Below, piece by piece: positions 8,199 through 15,352 of a DNA stretch of 15,352 bases. Each line of letters opens with the position of its first letter. The first letter of the stretch is position 1. Under the pieces are notes generated by a model. The model did not search any database, was not told the origin of the DNA, and saw only the letters and a program-made list of their open reading frames with translations. Position numbers and translations under genes: made by a program. The stretch spans positions 1-15,352 of the forward strand of contig JASHUC010000279.1 of the NCBI GenBank assembly GCA_030040235.1, written 5' to 3'. Origin of the DNA: Gammaproteobacteria bacterium. Lineage in GTDB: Bacteria; Pseudomonadota; Gammaproteobacteria; Steroidobacterales; Steroidobacteraceae.

Positions 8199-9146
8199 AT
8201 GACAGAGCCCGGTTCAATCACCGAGCCCGACGCCGCGCTCGCGCGCGTGCTCTCATCGCTCGAGACGGTCATCCTCGGCAAGCCGCATCAGCTTCGCCTG
8301 TGTCTCGCCTGTCTGCTCGCGCGCGGGCATCTGCTCATCGAGGATGTGCCCGGGGTCGGCAAGACGACGCTCGCCCATGCGCTCGCGCACGTGCTCGGCC
8401 TCGCCTGGCAGCGCGTGCAGTTCACGAGCGACCTGCTTCCCGCCGACATCATCGGCGTGTCGGTGTTCGACCGCGCCGCACAGCAGTTCCGGTTCCGGCA
8501 GGGACCGATTTTCACGCAGCTGCTGCTCGCGGACGAGGTGAATCGAGCGAGCCCGCGCACGCAAAGCGCGTTGCTCGAGGCGATGGAGGAGCGCCAGGTG
8601 AGCGTTGAGCTCACGACGTACCGGCTGCCCGATCCGTTCTTCGTCGTCGCGACGCAAAATCCGCACGAGGAGCTCGGCACGTTCGCACTCCCCGAGTCGC
8701 AGCTCGATCGTTTTCTCATGCGCATTACGCTCGGCTATCCCGATGCGCGCTCGGAACGCGAGCTGCTGCGCAAGGGCGAGCGGCGCGACCTGCTCGCGCA
8801 GATGCCCCCGGCGCTCGATGCCGCTGGGGTGGCGCGCATCCAGCAGGCGGTGCGCTCGGTGCATGTCTCGGAGGCGCTGCTCGATTACGCCCAGAGGCTC
8901 ATCGAACGCACGCGCGAGCGCTCCGATCTCAAGCTCGGGCTTTCCCCGCGCGCGGGACAGGGGCTGATCCGCGCGGCGCAGGCCTGGGCCTGCCTCGCCG
9001 GGCGCACGGGGGTTCTGCCCGAGGACGTGCAGGCCGTGCTGCCCTCGGTCGCGGCACATCGCCTCGAGCAGCGTGAGACCGCCGGAGCCGCCGACGGCGC
9101 GAGGCTTGCGGAAGAGCTCGTGAAACGCGTGCCCGTGCCGATATAG
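8199..9146 (+). CDS. MoxR-family AAA+ ATPase
   Basis: MoxR ATPases are AAA+ chaperone-like proteins that usually work with DUF58 or von Willebrand A partners to assemble or activate envelope or metalloprotein complexes. The protein is 315 residues, normal for the family. Walker A is PGVGKTT (51-57, K55), Walker B is LLLADE (108-113) followed by VNRASPRTQSALLEAMEE, and sensor 1 is ATQNP (151-155). The C-terminal lid domain (about 205-315) contains the SPRAGQGLIRAAQAWA sensor 2 region. The ATG at 8199 gives the usual N-terminus; no strong Shine-Dalgarno is present. The frame is open further upstream within valS, but that part is shadow. valS ends 25 bp upstream and the DUF58 gene begins 2 bp downstream, so the three MoxR-module genes are one transcription unit, possibly continuing from valS. 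The molecular target is unknown. Confidence 0.95.
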   Translation: MTEPGSITEPDAALARVLSSLETVILGKPHQLRLCLACLLARGHLLIEDVPGVGKTTLAHALAHVLGLAWQRVQFTSDLLPADIIGVSVFDRAAQQFRFRQGPIFTQLLLADEVNRASPRTQSALLEAMEERQVSVELTTYRLPDPFFVVATQNPHEELGTFALPESQLDRFLMRITLGYPDARSERELLRKGERRDLLAQMPPALDAAGVARIQQAVRSVHVSEALLDYAQRLIERTRERSDLKLGLSPRAGQGLIRAAQAWACLAGRTGVLPEDVQAVLPSVAAHRLEQRETAGAADGARLAEELVKRVPVPI

Positions 9147-9148
9147 CG

Positions 9149-10114
9149 GTGTCGATACGCGCAGCCCTGCAACGCAGAATGGCGGCCTGGTTCCTCAGGC
9201 GCCAGGGCATCGACCAGTTCCCTGTCACACTGCGCCGCCGGCGTCTCTACATCCTGCCCACGCGGGCGGGACTCGGCTTCGCAGTCGTCGTATTCGCGAT
9301 GCTGATCGCGGCGCTCAATTACGGCAACAGCATCGCGCTCTTGCTCACGTGCCTGCTCGGCGGGTTCGCCCTGGTCGCGATGCATCAATGCCACCGCAAC
9401 CTCGCCGGCCTGAACCTCGTGGCCGCAATCACGAGCCCCGCATTCGCGGGCGACAGCGGTGTCCTCACCGTCACGCTCGGCAACCGGTCGCCGCTCGCGC
9501 GGTACGCGGTTGCGCTCGAGGCCGCGAGCATCGAGCGGGTGACGCTCGATCTGCCGGCGCAATCCTCGCAGCAGGTGCAGCTTCGCGTACCGGCGCCGCG
9601 CCGTGGAGTCGTTCGCATCGATCGGCTCCAGATCTCGACGACTCACCCCTTCGGTCTCTTTCGCGCGTGGAGCTGGGTGCATGCGCCGATCAGGCTCATC
9701 GTCTACCCGCGTCCGCGCGGCGTGCGCCCGGCTCCCCAGCAGGCAGGAGGTCCTGCGGGGCAGGCTCGCGAGCCCGGGGCACAGAAGGACGAATGGCTCG
9801 GGCTACGCCCATTCCGTGAAGGGGACTCACCCCGCCAGGTCGCCTGGAAGGCATACGCTCGCGGTGCTCCGCTCCTCGCGAAGGAGTACGCGGCCTCGGG
9901 TTCCGAGCAACGCATCTTCGACTTCGACCGCATCGATGGACTCGAGATCGAAGCCCGTCTGGAGCAGCTCGCGCGCTGGATCGTGGATGCAGAGGCGCGC
10001 GGCGAGCGTTACGAACTCGTGCTGCGCGAGACACACCTGCCGGCACAGCATGGACCCGACCACCGCCGCCGCGCGCTCACGGTCCTCGCGCTGTATGGGA
10101 TCGAGCGCCCTTGA
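9149..10114 (+). CDS. DUF58 domain-containing membrane protein
   Basis: DUF58 proteins are the common partner of MoxR ATPases; their biochemical role is not established. The protein is 321 residues. Two adjacent membrane segments (about 36-55 and 58-80) follow a short basic N-terminus. A beta-rich middle follows, then the DUF58 core at about 215-250, with the conserved LGLRPFREGDSPRQVAWKAY stretch followed by PLLAKEY. The start is GTG at 9149, 2 bp after the moxR stop, with no clear ribosome site; an in-frame ATG at 9179 is an alternative that keeps both membrane segments. The 3' end overlaps the next gene as TTGA. Reading: inner-membrane anchored with the DUF58 core in the cytoplasm, acting with the MoxR ATPase and the transglutaminase downstream. 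Family is firm; function is inferred from context. Confidence 0.93.
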   Translation: MSIRAALQRRMAAWFLRRQGIDQFPVTLRRRRLYILPTRAGLGFAVVVFAMLIAALNYGNSIALLLTCLLGGFALVAMHQCHRNLAGLNLVAAITSPAFAGDSGVLTVTLGNRSPLARYAVALEAASIERVTLDLPAQSSQQVQLRVPAPRRGVVRIDRLQISTTHPFGLFRAWSWVHAPIRLIVYPRPRGVRPAPQQAGGPAGQAREPGAQKDEWLGLRPFREGDSPRQVAWKAYARGAPLLAKEYAASGSEQRIFDFDRIDGLEIEARLEQLARWIVDAEARGERYELVLRETHLPAQHGPDHRRRALTVLALYGIERP

Positions 10115-12144
10115 GCACAACGGCCGCACCTCGGGAATCCCAGCTGCGGCCGCTCCTGTGGAGTGCGGCGGCCCTGCTTGCGGGCGTGCTGCTTCAGTTC
10201 GGGCGCATCCCGTGGTGGGCAACCGCAACGGCGGGGCTTTGCGCCGCCTGGGGGGTGGGGATTTGCAGGCGCCGCTTGCCCGTCCCCGGACGCATCGTCA
10301 AAGGCGCAGCGGCGCTCGCGCTCATCGCGGGGGTATTCGCGATGTTTCATACGCTGAACGGCCTCGCCGCCGGAACGACCCTGCTCGCGGGAATGGGATC
10401 TCTGAAACTCCTCGAAGCCGACCGCCGGCGCGACCGCTACATCGTGCTCGGCGCTGCGCTGTTCCTGTTGCTCGCCGCGTGCCTCAGTCAACAGGATCTC
10501 GCGCACGCCCCGCTGTACGCGGCGCACCTGTGGCTTTGCTGCTCGGCGATGGTCATCGTGGCGCATCCGAGGAGCACGCTCGGCACCCGTGCGGCCGTCA
10601 TGCTTGCGGGCCGGAGCCTCCTGCTCGCCTTGCCCGTCGCCGTCGTCGCCTTCCTGCTCTTCCCGCGCCTCGCGGGGGCATTCTGGTCGATTCCGGACGC
10701 GGGCGCGGGAGTGAGCGGCCTCGCCGACACGATGAGCCCGGGTGCCATCTCCGATCTGAGCGAATCGTCCGATCCGGCCTTCCGCGTCTGGTTCGACGGT
10801 GCACCGCCTCCGGCTGCCGAGCGCTACTGGCGCGGCCCGGTGCTGCACGATTTCGATGGTTACACGTGGTCGCGTTCGAGGCTCCCGGGTTACGGATCGG
10901 GCGTGCGCGCGGCTCCGGTCGGCCCCTCTTACGCGTACCGCATCACCCTCCAGCCGAGCGAGCAGTCCTGGTGGTTCGCGCTCGATACGGTGGATGAGTC
11001 TCCGAGCCCCGCCGTCCGACTTACCGCCGATCACGTCCTCGTCAGCGCCCAGCGCGTCCTCGAGCCGGTAACGTACCACGCCATCTCGCATACCCTGGTG
11101 CGAGATCCGCGGCCTCTTGCTCCGATGGCGCGCGAGCGGGACACGCGCTTGCCGCCCAACCGCAATCCGCGATCGATCAGGCTCGCACAGCGCCTGCGGG
11201 AGCGCGCCCCCTCGGATGCCGCCTTCGTCGCAGCGGTACTCGCCTGGTTCCGCACGGGGGGCTTCAAGTACACCCTGGTGCCACCCCCGCTCGGGCTCGA
11301 TTCGGTGGACGATTTCCTCTTCGATACCCGCCGCGGCTTTTGCGGCCACTTCGCCTCCGCGTTCGTCACCATGATGCGTGCCGCAGGCGTCCCCGCGCGA
11401 GTCGTGACGGGGTATCTCGGCGGGGAGTGGAACCCGATCGGGGATTACCTCATCGTGCGGCAGTCCGATGCGCACGCCTGGGCCGAGGTGTGGCTCGAGG
11501 GCCGCGGGTGGACGCGTGTCGATCCCACCGCAGCGGTGGCACCGCAGCGCCTGACGCAAAGCATATTTGAATTCCTGCCGAACGCCGCGTCCGCTCCCGA
11601 GCGCCTGATGCTCGACGTCCGCTGGCTCACCGCCATTCGCCAGACCTGGGACGCCGCCAACGCCTGGTGGACCAACCGCGTCGTCGGCTTCAATCTCGAC
11701 ACGCAGCTCAACTTGCTGCGGTGGGCCGGCTTTGCGGCGCCCCGTCCGATCGAGCTCGTCTGGGCGCTCGCGATCGCCCTCGCAGGATGGCTCGCCGTGA
11801 CCACCTGGCAGCTCGGGAGGCTGCCGCCTCCGCCACGTCCCGATCGGCTGGCCCAAGCGTATGGGCGGCTGTGCTCGAAGCTTGCGCATGCGGGCGTGCC
11901 GCGCGCTGCGCACCTCGGACCCCTCGCGTATGCCGATGCAATCGCGCGGCAGCGACCGGATCTTGCAACGGCTGCAGGCCCGCTGCTCGCCGCGTATGCG
12001 GAGCTGCGCTACGGGGCGCAGCCGGCAACGACGTCCGCCGAGCCTCGAGCGAGCCGCCTGGCGGCCTTCGAGCGCGGCGTGGCACGGCTGCGAGCCGCGA
12101 AGGCGCAGAGCCGGAGTTCACCCGGCGGTGGCGGGTCGAGCTAA
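10111..12144 (+). CDS. TgpA-like multi-pass membrane transglutaminase (DUF3488, transglutaminase core, DUF4129)
   Basis: A homologue of P. aeruginosa TgpA, an inner-membrane protein with a periplasmic transglutaminase-like domain reported as important for viability. The protein is 677 residues, the usual size. About five to six N-terminal membrane segments lie between 12 and 190 (DUF3488). The transglutaminase core has the full triad: C411 in [13 protein letters not shown]455 in [10 protein letters not shown], and D471 in VDPTAAVAP. One further segment (about 550-568) leads to a cytoplasmic C-terminal DUF4129-like tail (about 580-650) and a short Arg/Ser/Gly end. The start is TTG at 10111, overlapping the DUF58 stop, which implies coupled translation. 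Substrate is unknown; the family may act as a peptidase, acyltransferase or amidase on envelope proteins or peptidoglycan. The TAA overlaps the 3' end of convergent prfC. Confidence 0.93.
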   Translation: MSTTAAPRESQLRPLLWSAAALLAGVLLQFGRIPWWATATAGLCAAWGVGICRRRLPVPGRIVKGAAALALIAGVFAMFHTLNGLAAGTTLLAGMGSLKLLEADRRRDRYIVLGAALFLLLAACLSQQDLAHAPLYAAHLWLCCSAMVIVAHPRSTLGTRAAVMLAGRSLLLALPVAVVAFLLFPRLAGAFWSIPDAGAGVSGLADTMSPGAISDLSESSDPAFRVWFDGAPPPAAERYWRGPVLHDFDGYTWSRSRLPGYGSGVRAAPVGPSYAYRITLQPSEQSWWFALDTVDESPSPAVRLTADHVLVSAQRVLEPVTYHAISHTLVRDPRPLAPMARERDTRLPPNRNPRSIRLAQRLRERAPSDAAFVAAVLAWFRTGGFKYTLVPPPLGLDSVDDFLFDTRRGFCGHFASAFVTMMRAAGVPARVVTGYLGGEWNPIGDYLIVRQSDAHAWAEVWLEGRGWTRVDPTAAVAPQRLTQSIFEFLPNAASAPERLMLDVRWLTAIRQTWDAANAWWTNRVVGFNLDTQLNLLRWAGFAAPRPIELVWALAIALAGWLAVTTWQLGRLPPPPRPDRLAQAYGRLCSKLAHAGVPRAAHLGPLAYADAIARQRPDLATAAGPLLAAYAELRYGAQPATTSAEPRASRLAAFERGVARLRAAKAQSRSSPGGGGSS

Positions 12145-13724
12145 CCGTGCTCCCTCGTCTCCCGAAAAACGATCTGCGGCCAGCGCTCGAGGGTGAGCTC
12201 GAGATTCACTCGGGAGGGCGCGAGATACACGAGGGCTCCACTGTGATCGAGCGCGAGGTGCTCGAACGCGCGCGTACGGAACTCCTCGAGCTTCTTCGGA
12301 TCCCCGCCCACGACCCAGCGTGCCGTGTGCACGGCCACCGGATCGAAGACACATTGAACTGCGTACTCGTCCTGCAGGCGGAAGGCGACCACCTCGAACT
12401 GCAGCGGGCCGACGGCGCCGAGGATCAGATCGTTGTTCCGCAGCGGCCTGAAGAGCTGCGTCGCCCCTTCCTCGCAGAGCTGCGAGAGCCCTTTCTGCAG
12501 CGCCTTCATCCGCAGCGGATCCTTGAGCACCGCGCGCCGGAAGATCTCCGGCGCAAAATTCGGGATCCCGGTGAAGGTGAGCCGCTCACCCTCGCTGAAG
12601 GTGTCCCCGATATTGATCGTGCCGTGGTTGTGCAGCCCGATGATGTCGCCCGCGTAGGCCTCCTCGGTCTGCTCGCGCTCGGCGGCCATGAAGGTGAGCG
12701 CATCGGCGACCCGGACCGCCTTTCCGAGCCGCACGTGATACAGCCGCATCCCGCGGGCGTACTTGCCCGAACACAGCCGCAGGAAGGCGATCCGGTCGCG
12801 GTGACCGGGATCCATGTTCGCTTGGATCTTGAACACGAAGCCGCTCAAGGCGGGCTCGAGCGGCGTCACGGTGCGCCCCGAGGCGTTCCGCTCGAGCGGC
12901 TCGGGAGCGTGCCTCACGAACGATGCGAGCAGCTCCTCGACGCCGAAGTTGTTGATCGCGGAGCCGAAGAACACCGGGGTCTGCCGGCCCGCGCGATAGG
13001 CGTGCGCGTCGAACGGCTCGGTCGCGCCCTTCACGAGCTCGATCTCCTCGGCGACATGGGTGGCGAGCTCGCCGAGGAGCTCGTGCGCCGCGGCGCTCCC
13101 CAGGCCCTCGATGGTGCGATTCTCGCCGACGCGGCCACGCTCGCCCGCCGTGTAGAGGTAAAGGCGGTCCTCGAGCAGGTGATAGATGCCGCGCAGCTCG
13201 CGTCCCATGCCGATCGGCCAGGTCACCGGGGCGGTGCGAATACCGAGCACCTTCTCGATCTCGTCGAGAAGCTCGATCGGGGGTCGCCCGTCACGGTCGA
13301 GCTTGTTGATGAAGGTCATGATCGGGGTATCGCGCAGGCGGCAGACCTCCATGAGCTTGATCGTGCGCTCCTCGACGCCCTTCGCCGCATCGATGACCAT
13401 GAGCGCGGAGTCCACGGCCGTGAGCGTGCGGTAGGTATCCTCCGAGAAATCCTCGTGACCCGGGGTGTCGAGCAGATTCACGATGCAGCCGCGGTAGGGA
13501 AACTGCATGACGGACGAGGTGACGGAGATGCCGCGCTGCTGCTCCAGGCGCATCCAGTCGGAGGTCGCATGGCGCGCGGCCTTGCGCCCCTTGACGGTGC
13601 CGGCCATCTGAATGGCCCCGCCAAAGAGCAGCAGCTTCTCGGTGAGCGTGGTCTTGCCGGCGTCCGGGTGCGAGATGATCGCAAACGTCCGTCGCCGGCC
13701 AATCTCGGCAGCGAGCTCGCTCAT
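12141..13724 (-). CDS. prfC: Peptide chain release factor 3 (RF3)
   Basis: Translational GTPase that removes RF1 or RF2 from the ribosome after peptide release. The protein is 527 residues against 529 in E. coli. GTPase motifs are visible: G1 SHPDAGKTT (18-26), the switch I RGISVTSS (64-71), G3 DTPGHEDF (86-93), G4 NKLD (140-143), and the G5-like GSAINNFGV. The RF3-type domains II and III follow, including [19 protein letters not shown] and [10 protein letters not shown]. The start is ATG at 13724, matching the family N-terminus; the preceding Shine-Dalgarno is weak (GAAGA). It lies 13 bp after rimI and is probably the last gene of the pssA-udg-rimI-prfC unit. Its TAG overlaps the tgpA TAA by 4 bp on the opposite strand, leaving no room for a terminator before either stop. 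Confidence 0.98.
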   Translation of the reverse strand: MSELAAEIGRRRTFAIISHPDAGKTTLTEKLLLFGGAIQMAGTVKGRKAARHATSDWMRLEQQRGISVTSSVMQFPYRGCIVNLLDTPGHEDFSEDTYRTLTAVDSALMVIDAAKGVEERTIKLMEVCRLRDTPIMTFINKLDRDGRPPIELLDEIEKVLGIRTAPVTWPIGMGRELRGIYHLLEDRLYLYTAGERGRVGENRTIEGLGSAAAHELLGELATHVAEEIELVKGATEPFDAHAYRAGRQTPVFFGSAINNFGVEELLASFVRHAPEPLERNASGRTVTPLEPALSGFVFKIQANMDPGHRDRIAFLRLCSGKYARGMRLYHVRLGKAVRVADALTFMAAEREQTEEAYAGDIIGLHNHGTINIGDTFSEGERLTFTGIPNFAPEIFRRAVLKDPLRMKALQKGLSQLCEEGATQLFRPLRNNDLILGAVGPLQFEVVAFRLQDEYAVQCVFDPVAVHTARWVVGGDPKKLEEFRTRAFEHLALDHSGALVYLAPSRVNLELTLERWPQIVFRETREHG

Positions 13725-13737
13725 GCGGTCTTCAGAC

Positions 13738-14238
13738 TTAGCTGTTGTAGGCGCGGCGGCCGCGCAGGGGAAGCCTCAGCACCGCCGCGTCTTCGCGGCC
13801 GCCGACGGCCTGATAGTAGCCTCGCCGCACGCCGATCGGCTCGAAGCCGAGGGTCTGATACAGGCGGATCGCCGCGGTGTTGGACGGGCGCACCTCCAGG
13901 TACGCCTCGCTCGAGCCGCTCGCCCCGGCGCGGCCGAGCAGATGCTCGAGCACGGTCCTGCCCACGCCGCGGCAGCGGTAGCTCTCGCGCACGCAGAGAT
14001 TGAGGATGTGCGCCTCGCCCGCCCCGGTGCTCATGATTCCGTAGCCGACGAGATCCTCGCCCGAGAGCACGACCCGGCACACGTATCCGACCCGCAGGCA
14101 GTCGCGAAAGATCCCCTCGCTCCAGGGAAACTGATACGAAGCGCGCTCGATATCGACCACGCCCTGCACATCACCGTCCGTCATGGCACGGATCTCGACA
14201 TGCGGCATGCCTGCGAGCCGATCTGGCGCGGTCGCCAT
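13738..14238 (-). CDS. rimI: Ribosomal protein S18-alanine N-acetyltransferase RimI (GNAT)
   Basis: GNAT acetyltransferase that acetylates the N-terminal alanine of ribosomal protein S18. Matches to the RimI family are [25 protein letters not shown] (acetyl-CoA loop R-x-x-G-V-G-R), [19 protein letters not shown], and the C-terminal RRGYYQ...GREDA, which mirrors the E. coli ending RRNYYPTTDGREDA. The protein is 166 residues from ATG 14238, about 18 longer than E. coli. Most of the excess is at the N-terminus; an internal ATG at 14208 aligns better with E. coli, but the 14238 start has a strong GGAGG four bases upstream. The udg stop and rimI start share a base (TGATG), so they are translationally coupled. 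The TTG just before is not needed. Gene name rests on similarity to RimI; another GNAT substrate is possible. Confidence 0.94.
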   Translation of the reverse strand: MATAPDRLAGMPHVEIRAMTDGDVQGVVDIERASYQFPWSEGIFRDCLRVGYVCRVVLSGEDLVGYGIMSTGAGEAHILNLCVRESYRCRGVGRTVLEHLLGRAGASGSSEAYLEVRPSNTAAIRLYQTLGFEPIGVRRGYYQAVGGREDAAVLRLPLRGRRAYNS

Positions 14239-14247
14239 CAAACCTCC
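14236..14247 (-). promoter_or_regulatory. rimI ribosome site and TGATG junction with udg
   Basis: On the minus strand GGAGG (14247-14243) lies four bases before ATG (14238-14236). The udg stop TGA (14240-14238) shares its final A with the rimI start. This decides the rimI start and indicates termination-reinitiation between the two genes. Confidence 0.85.
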
Positions 14248-14903
14248 GTCACGAGCTCACGGAAGACGCTCCGGGCGAACTTGAGGTCCTCCCAGGCCTT
14301 GCGCTTGTCGGCGGGCGTACGCAGCAGGTAGGCGGGATGATATGTCACGACGACTGGCGTATTGAGCTCCCCGAAATGATGCACGCGCCCGCGCAGACGT
14401 CCAAGCGGCAAATCGCTTCCGAGCAGATTCTGCGCCGCAATACGCCCCACCGCGAGGATCAGGACCGGCCGGATGAGGGCAATCTGGCGTCTTAAGTACG
14501 GCAGACAGCTCGCAACCTCCTCCGGCTTCGGATCCCGGTTTCCGGGAGGCCTCGATTTGAGGATGTTCGCAATGTAGACATTGTTCCCGCGGGCGAGCCC
14601 GATGGCCTGCAGCATGGCATCGAGGAGCTGCCCGGCCCGCCCGACGAAGGGCTCGCCTTTGCGGTCCTCCTCTGCCCCCGGCGCCTCCCCGACGATGAGC
14701 CATTGCGCCCCGGCATCGCCCACGCCAAAGACGGCTTGGGTACGCGAGGTGTGCAGCGGGCACCGGGTGCACACCCGCACCTCCGCCTCGAGCTCGCTAA
14801 AGGAGCGCGCACGCTCGGCATCGGCGCTCGGCTCGGCCGTGCGCGCCACCCACCGGTCGATGCCTAGCGCTTCGAGGTATTGCGCGCGCCGTGACCCGTC
14901 CAT
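14238..14903 (-). CDS. Uracil-DNA glycosylase, family 4 (iron-sulfur type)
   Basis: Removes uracil from DNA to begin base-excision repair. The 221-residue protein shows the family 4 pattern: motif A GEAPGAEEDRKGEPFVGRAG (72-91), VYIANILK and RPPGNRDP in the middle, and motif B-type YHPAYLLR (188-195). Family 4 enzymes hold a [4Fe-4S] cluster with four cysteines: CxxC, a KC in (K)CRPPxNR, and a Cys 16 residues later. Here C45, C48 and C133 are present, but the third position is Ser117 (KSRPPGNR, codon TCG). The N-terminal 35 residues or so are an extra variable segment. The ATG at 14903 is 3 bp after the pssA stop, with no strong ribosome site. It is coupled to rimI at its 3' end. Family is clear; whether a complete cluster forms is uncertain. 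Confidence 0.92.
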   Translation of the reverse strand: MDGSRRAQYLEALGIDRWVARTAEPSADAERARSFSELEAEVRVCTRCPLHTSRTQAVFGVGDAGAQWLIVGEAPGAEEDRKGEPFVGRAGQLLDAMLQAIGLARGNNVYIANILKSRPPGNRDPKPEEVASCLPYLRRQIALIRPVLILAVGRIAAQNLLGSDLPLGRLRGRVHHFGELNTPVVVTYHPAYLLRTPADKRKAWEDLKFARSVFRELVTEV

Positions 14904-14906
14904 GGC

Positions 14907-15352
14907 TCAGCCGGGCGGCGTCCCGCGCAGCAGGCGCCGCAGGCGCCGGCCGACCCACAGCACCGGCGCCGAGAGCGCGTAGGTTGCGAACATCGACAGC
15001 AGCATGGTCGGCGGATCCCACGCGATCAGGACGAAGAACAGCGGCACGATCAGCATGTAGGCGAATTTGATGCGCCGGTCGAGCTGGAACTGCTTGAAGC
15101 TCGGATAGCTGAAGCGGCTCACCATGAGCGCGCCCGCGGCCGCGGTGATGCCGAAGGCGGCGATGAGCCCGGTGAGCCCCGGCTCGCGCCACTCGCTCGA
15201 GAACCAAACGAACGCCGCGACGATCGCCGCCCCCGAGGGGATCGGAAGCCCCTCGAAGTAGCGCTTGTCGGTGGTCGCGGCCCGCGCATTGAAGCGGGCG
15301 AGGCGCAGCGCACCGGCGGCGGCGTAGAAGAAGGCGGCGAGCCATCCGAAGC
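14907..15352 (-). CDS. pssA: CDP-diacylglycerol-serine O-phosphatidyltransferase PssA, C-terminal part (5' end outside window)
   Basis: Integral membrane CDP-alcohol phosphotransferase joining CDP-diacylglycerol and serine to make phosphatidylserine, precursor of phosphatidylethanolamine. The frame is open from the right edge (first full codon 15350-15348) to TGA at 14909-14907, giving 147 residues. Diagnostic stretches are FYAAAGALRLARFNA, KRYFEGLPIPSGA, and MVSRFSYPSFK, all typical of the bacterial membrane-bound PssA type. Three to four hydrophobic segments are visible (ends of one at the edge, then around the IVAAFVWF, LIAAFGITAAAGAL and FAYMLIVPLFFVLIAW regions). The catalytic DGxxAR...D signature lies upstream, outside the window. 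The ATG inside MVSRF is internal, not a start. udg follows after 3 bp. The assignment rests on the C-terminal half only. Confidence 0.9.
   Translation of the reverse strand, partial: FGWLAAFFYAAAGALRLARFNARAATTDKRYFEGLPIPSGAAIVAAFVWFSSEWREPGLTGLIAAFGITAAAGALMVSRFSYPSFKQFQLDRRIKFAYMLIVPLFFVLIAWDPPTMLLSMFATYALSAPVLWVGRRLRRLLRGTPPG

Noticed and set aside
5204..8281. A 1025-codon open frame antisense to valS
   Set aside because: Its translation is rich in Arg, His, Glu, Gly and Pro with no recognisable domain, and it mirrors the codon bias of valS. Long antisense frames are expected opposite GC-rich genes; valS itself has all family motifs.
10009..11913. A 634-codon open frame antisense to the transglutaminase gene
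   Set aside because: Arg/Gly/Glu-rich shadow of tgpA; the plus-strand protein carries the complete Cys-His-Asp triad and membrane segments.
11667..14003. A 778-codon plus-strand open frame opposite prfC
   Set aside because: It covers the tgpA 3' end out of frame and all of prfC antisense, and has no domain; prfC is unambiguous.
14239..14241. TTG start for rimI one codon before the ATG
   Set aside because: The ATG at 14238 has a well-placed GGAGG and forms the standard TGATG junction; the TTG adds nothing.
14907..15125. A separate small 72-residue membrane protein beginning at MVSRF
   Set aside because: The same frame is open to the window edge and the upstream part encodes PssA motifs, so this is only the C-terminus of PssA.

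Overview
The window is a dense, GC-rich chromosomal segment with thirteen protein-coding genes and almost no spare DNA. Gene content and order point to a gammaproteobacterium: divergent lptFG and pepA, the run pepA-holC-valS, a HolC chi subunit of DNA polymerase III, gamma-type RimI and PrfC, and LPS export genes. The species cannot be named from this sequence. I see no tRNA, rRNA, CRISPR array, insertion sequence, prophage or toxin-antitoxin genes. This is core chromosome rather than an accessory island.

Layout. (1) Positions 2-685 (+) hold the C-terminal part of an aldehyde dehydrogenase cut by the window edge. (2) Positions 686-871 are a convergent intergenic stretch with an elaborate nested inverted repeat that looks like a dispersed genomic repeat. 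(3) Positions 872-3054 (-) are lptF then lptG, joined by an ATGA overlap, the inner-membrane permease pair of the LPS transporter. (4) Positions 3055-3263 are the divergent control region. (5) From 3264 to 12144 every gene is on the + strand: pepA, holC, valS, then a MoxR ATPase, a DUF58 protein and a TgpA-like membrane transglutaminase. Gaps are 25 bp or less or overlapping, except the 131-bp holC-valS gap, which carries three 17-bp tandem repeats and a perfect TATAAT box. (6) From 12141 to the right edge the genes are on the - strand, transcribed as pssA (partial), udg (family 4), rimI, prfC. prfC meets tgpA tail to tail with a 4-bp overlap.

How the genes work together. lptF/lptG serve outer-membrane LPS assembly. 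pepA, holC, valS, prfC and rimI are housekeeping genes for peptide turnover, replication, tRNA charging, release-factor recycling and protein acetylation. The MoxR-DUF58-TgpA trio is a known conserved module: a AAA+ ATPase, a membrane-anchored partner and a multi-pass transglutaminase, probably acting together at the inner membrane. pssA (phospholipid synthesis) and udg (uracil repair) share the minus-strand operon.

No wholly new system is evident. The points most worth a second look are the 757-867 nested inverted repeat, the missing third cluster cysteine (Ser117) in the family 4 uracil-DNA glycosylase, the two candidate starts of pepA, the tandem repeats in front of the valS promoter, and the direct linkage of valS to the MoxR/TgpA module.
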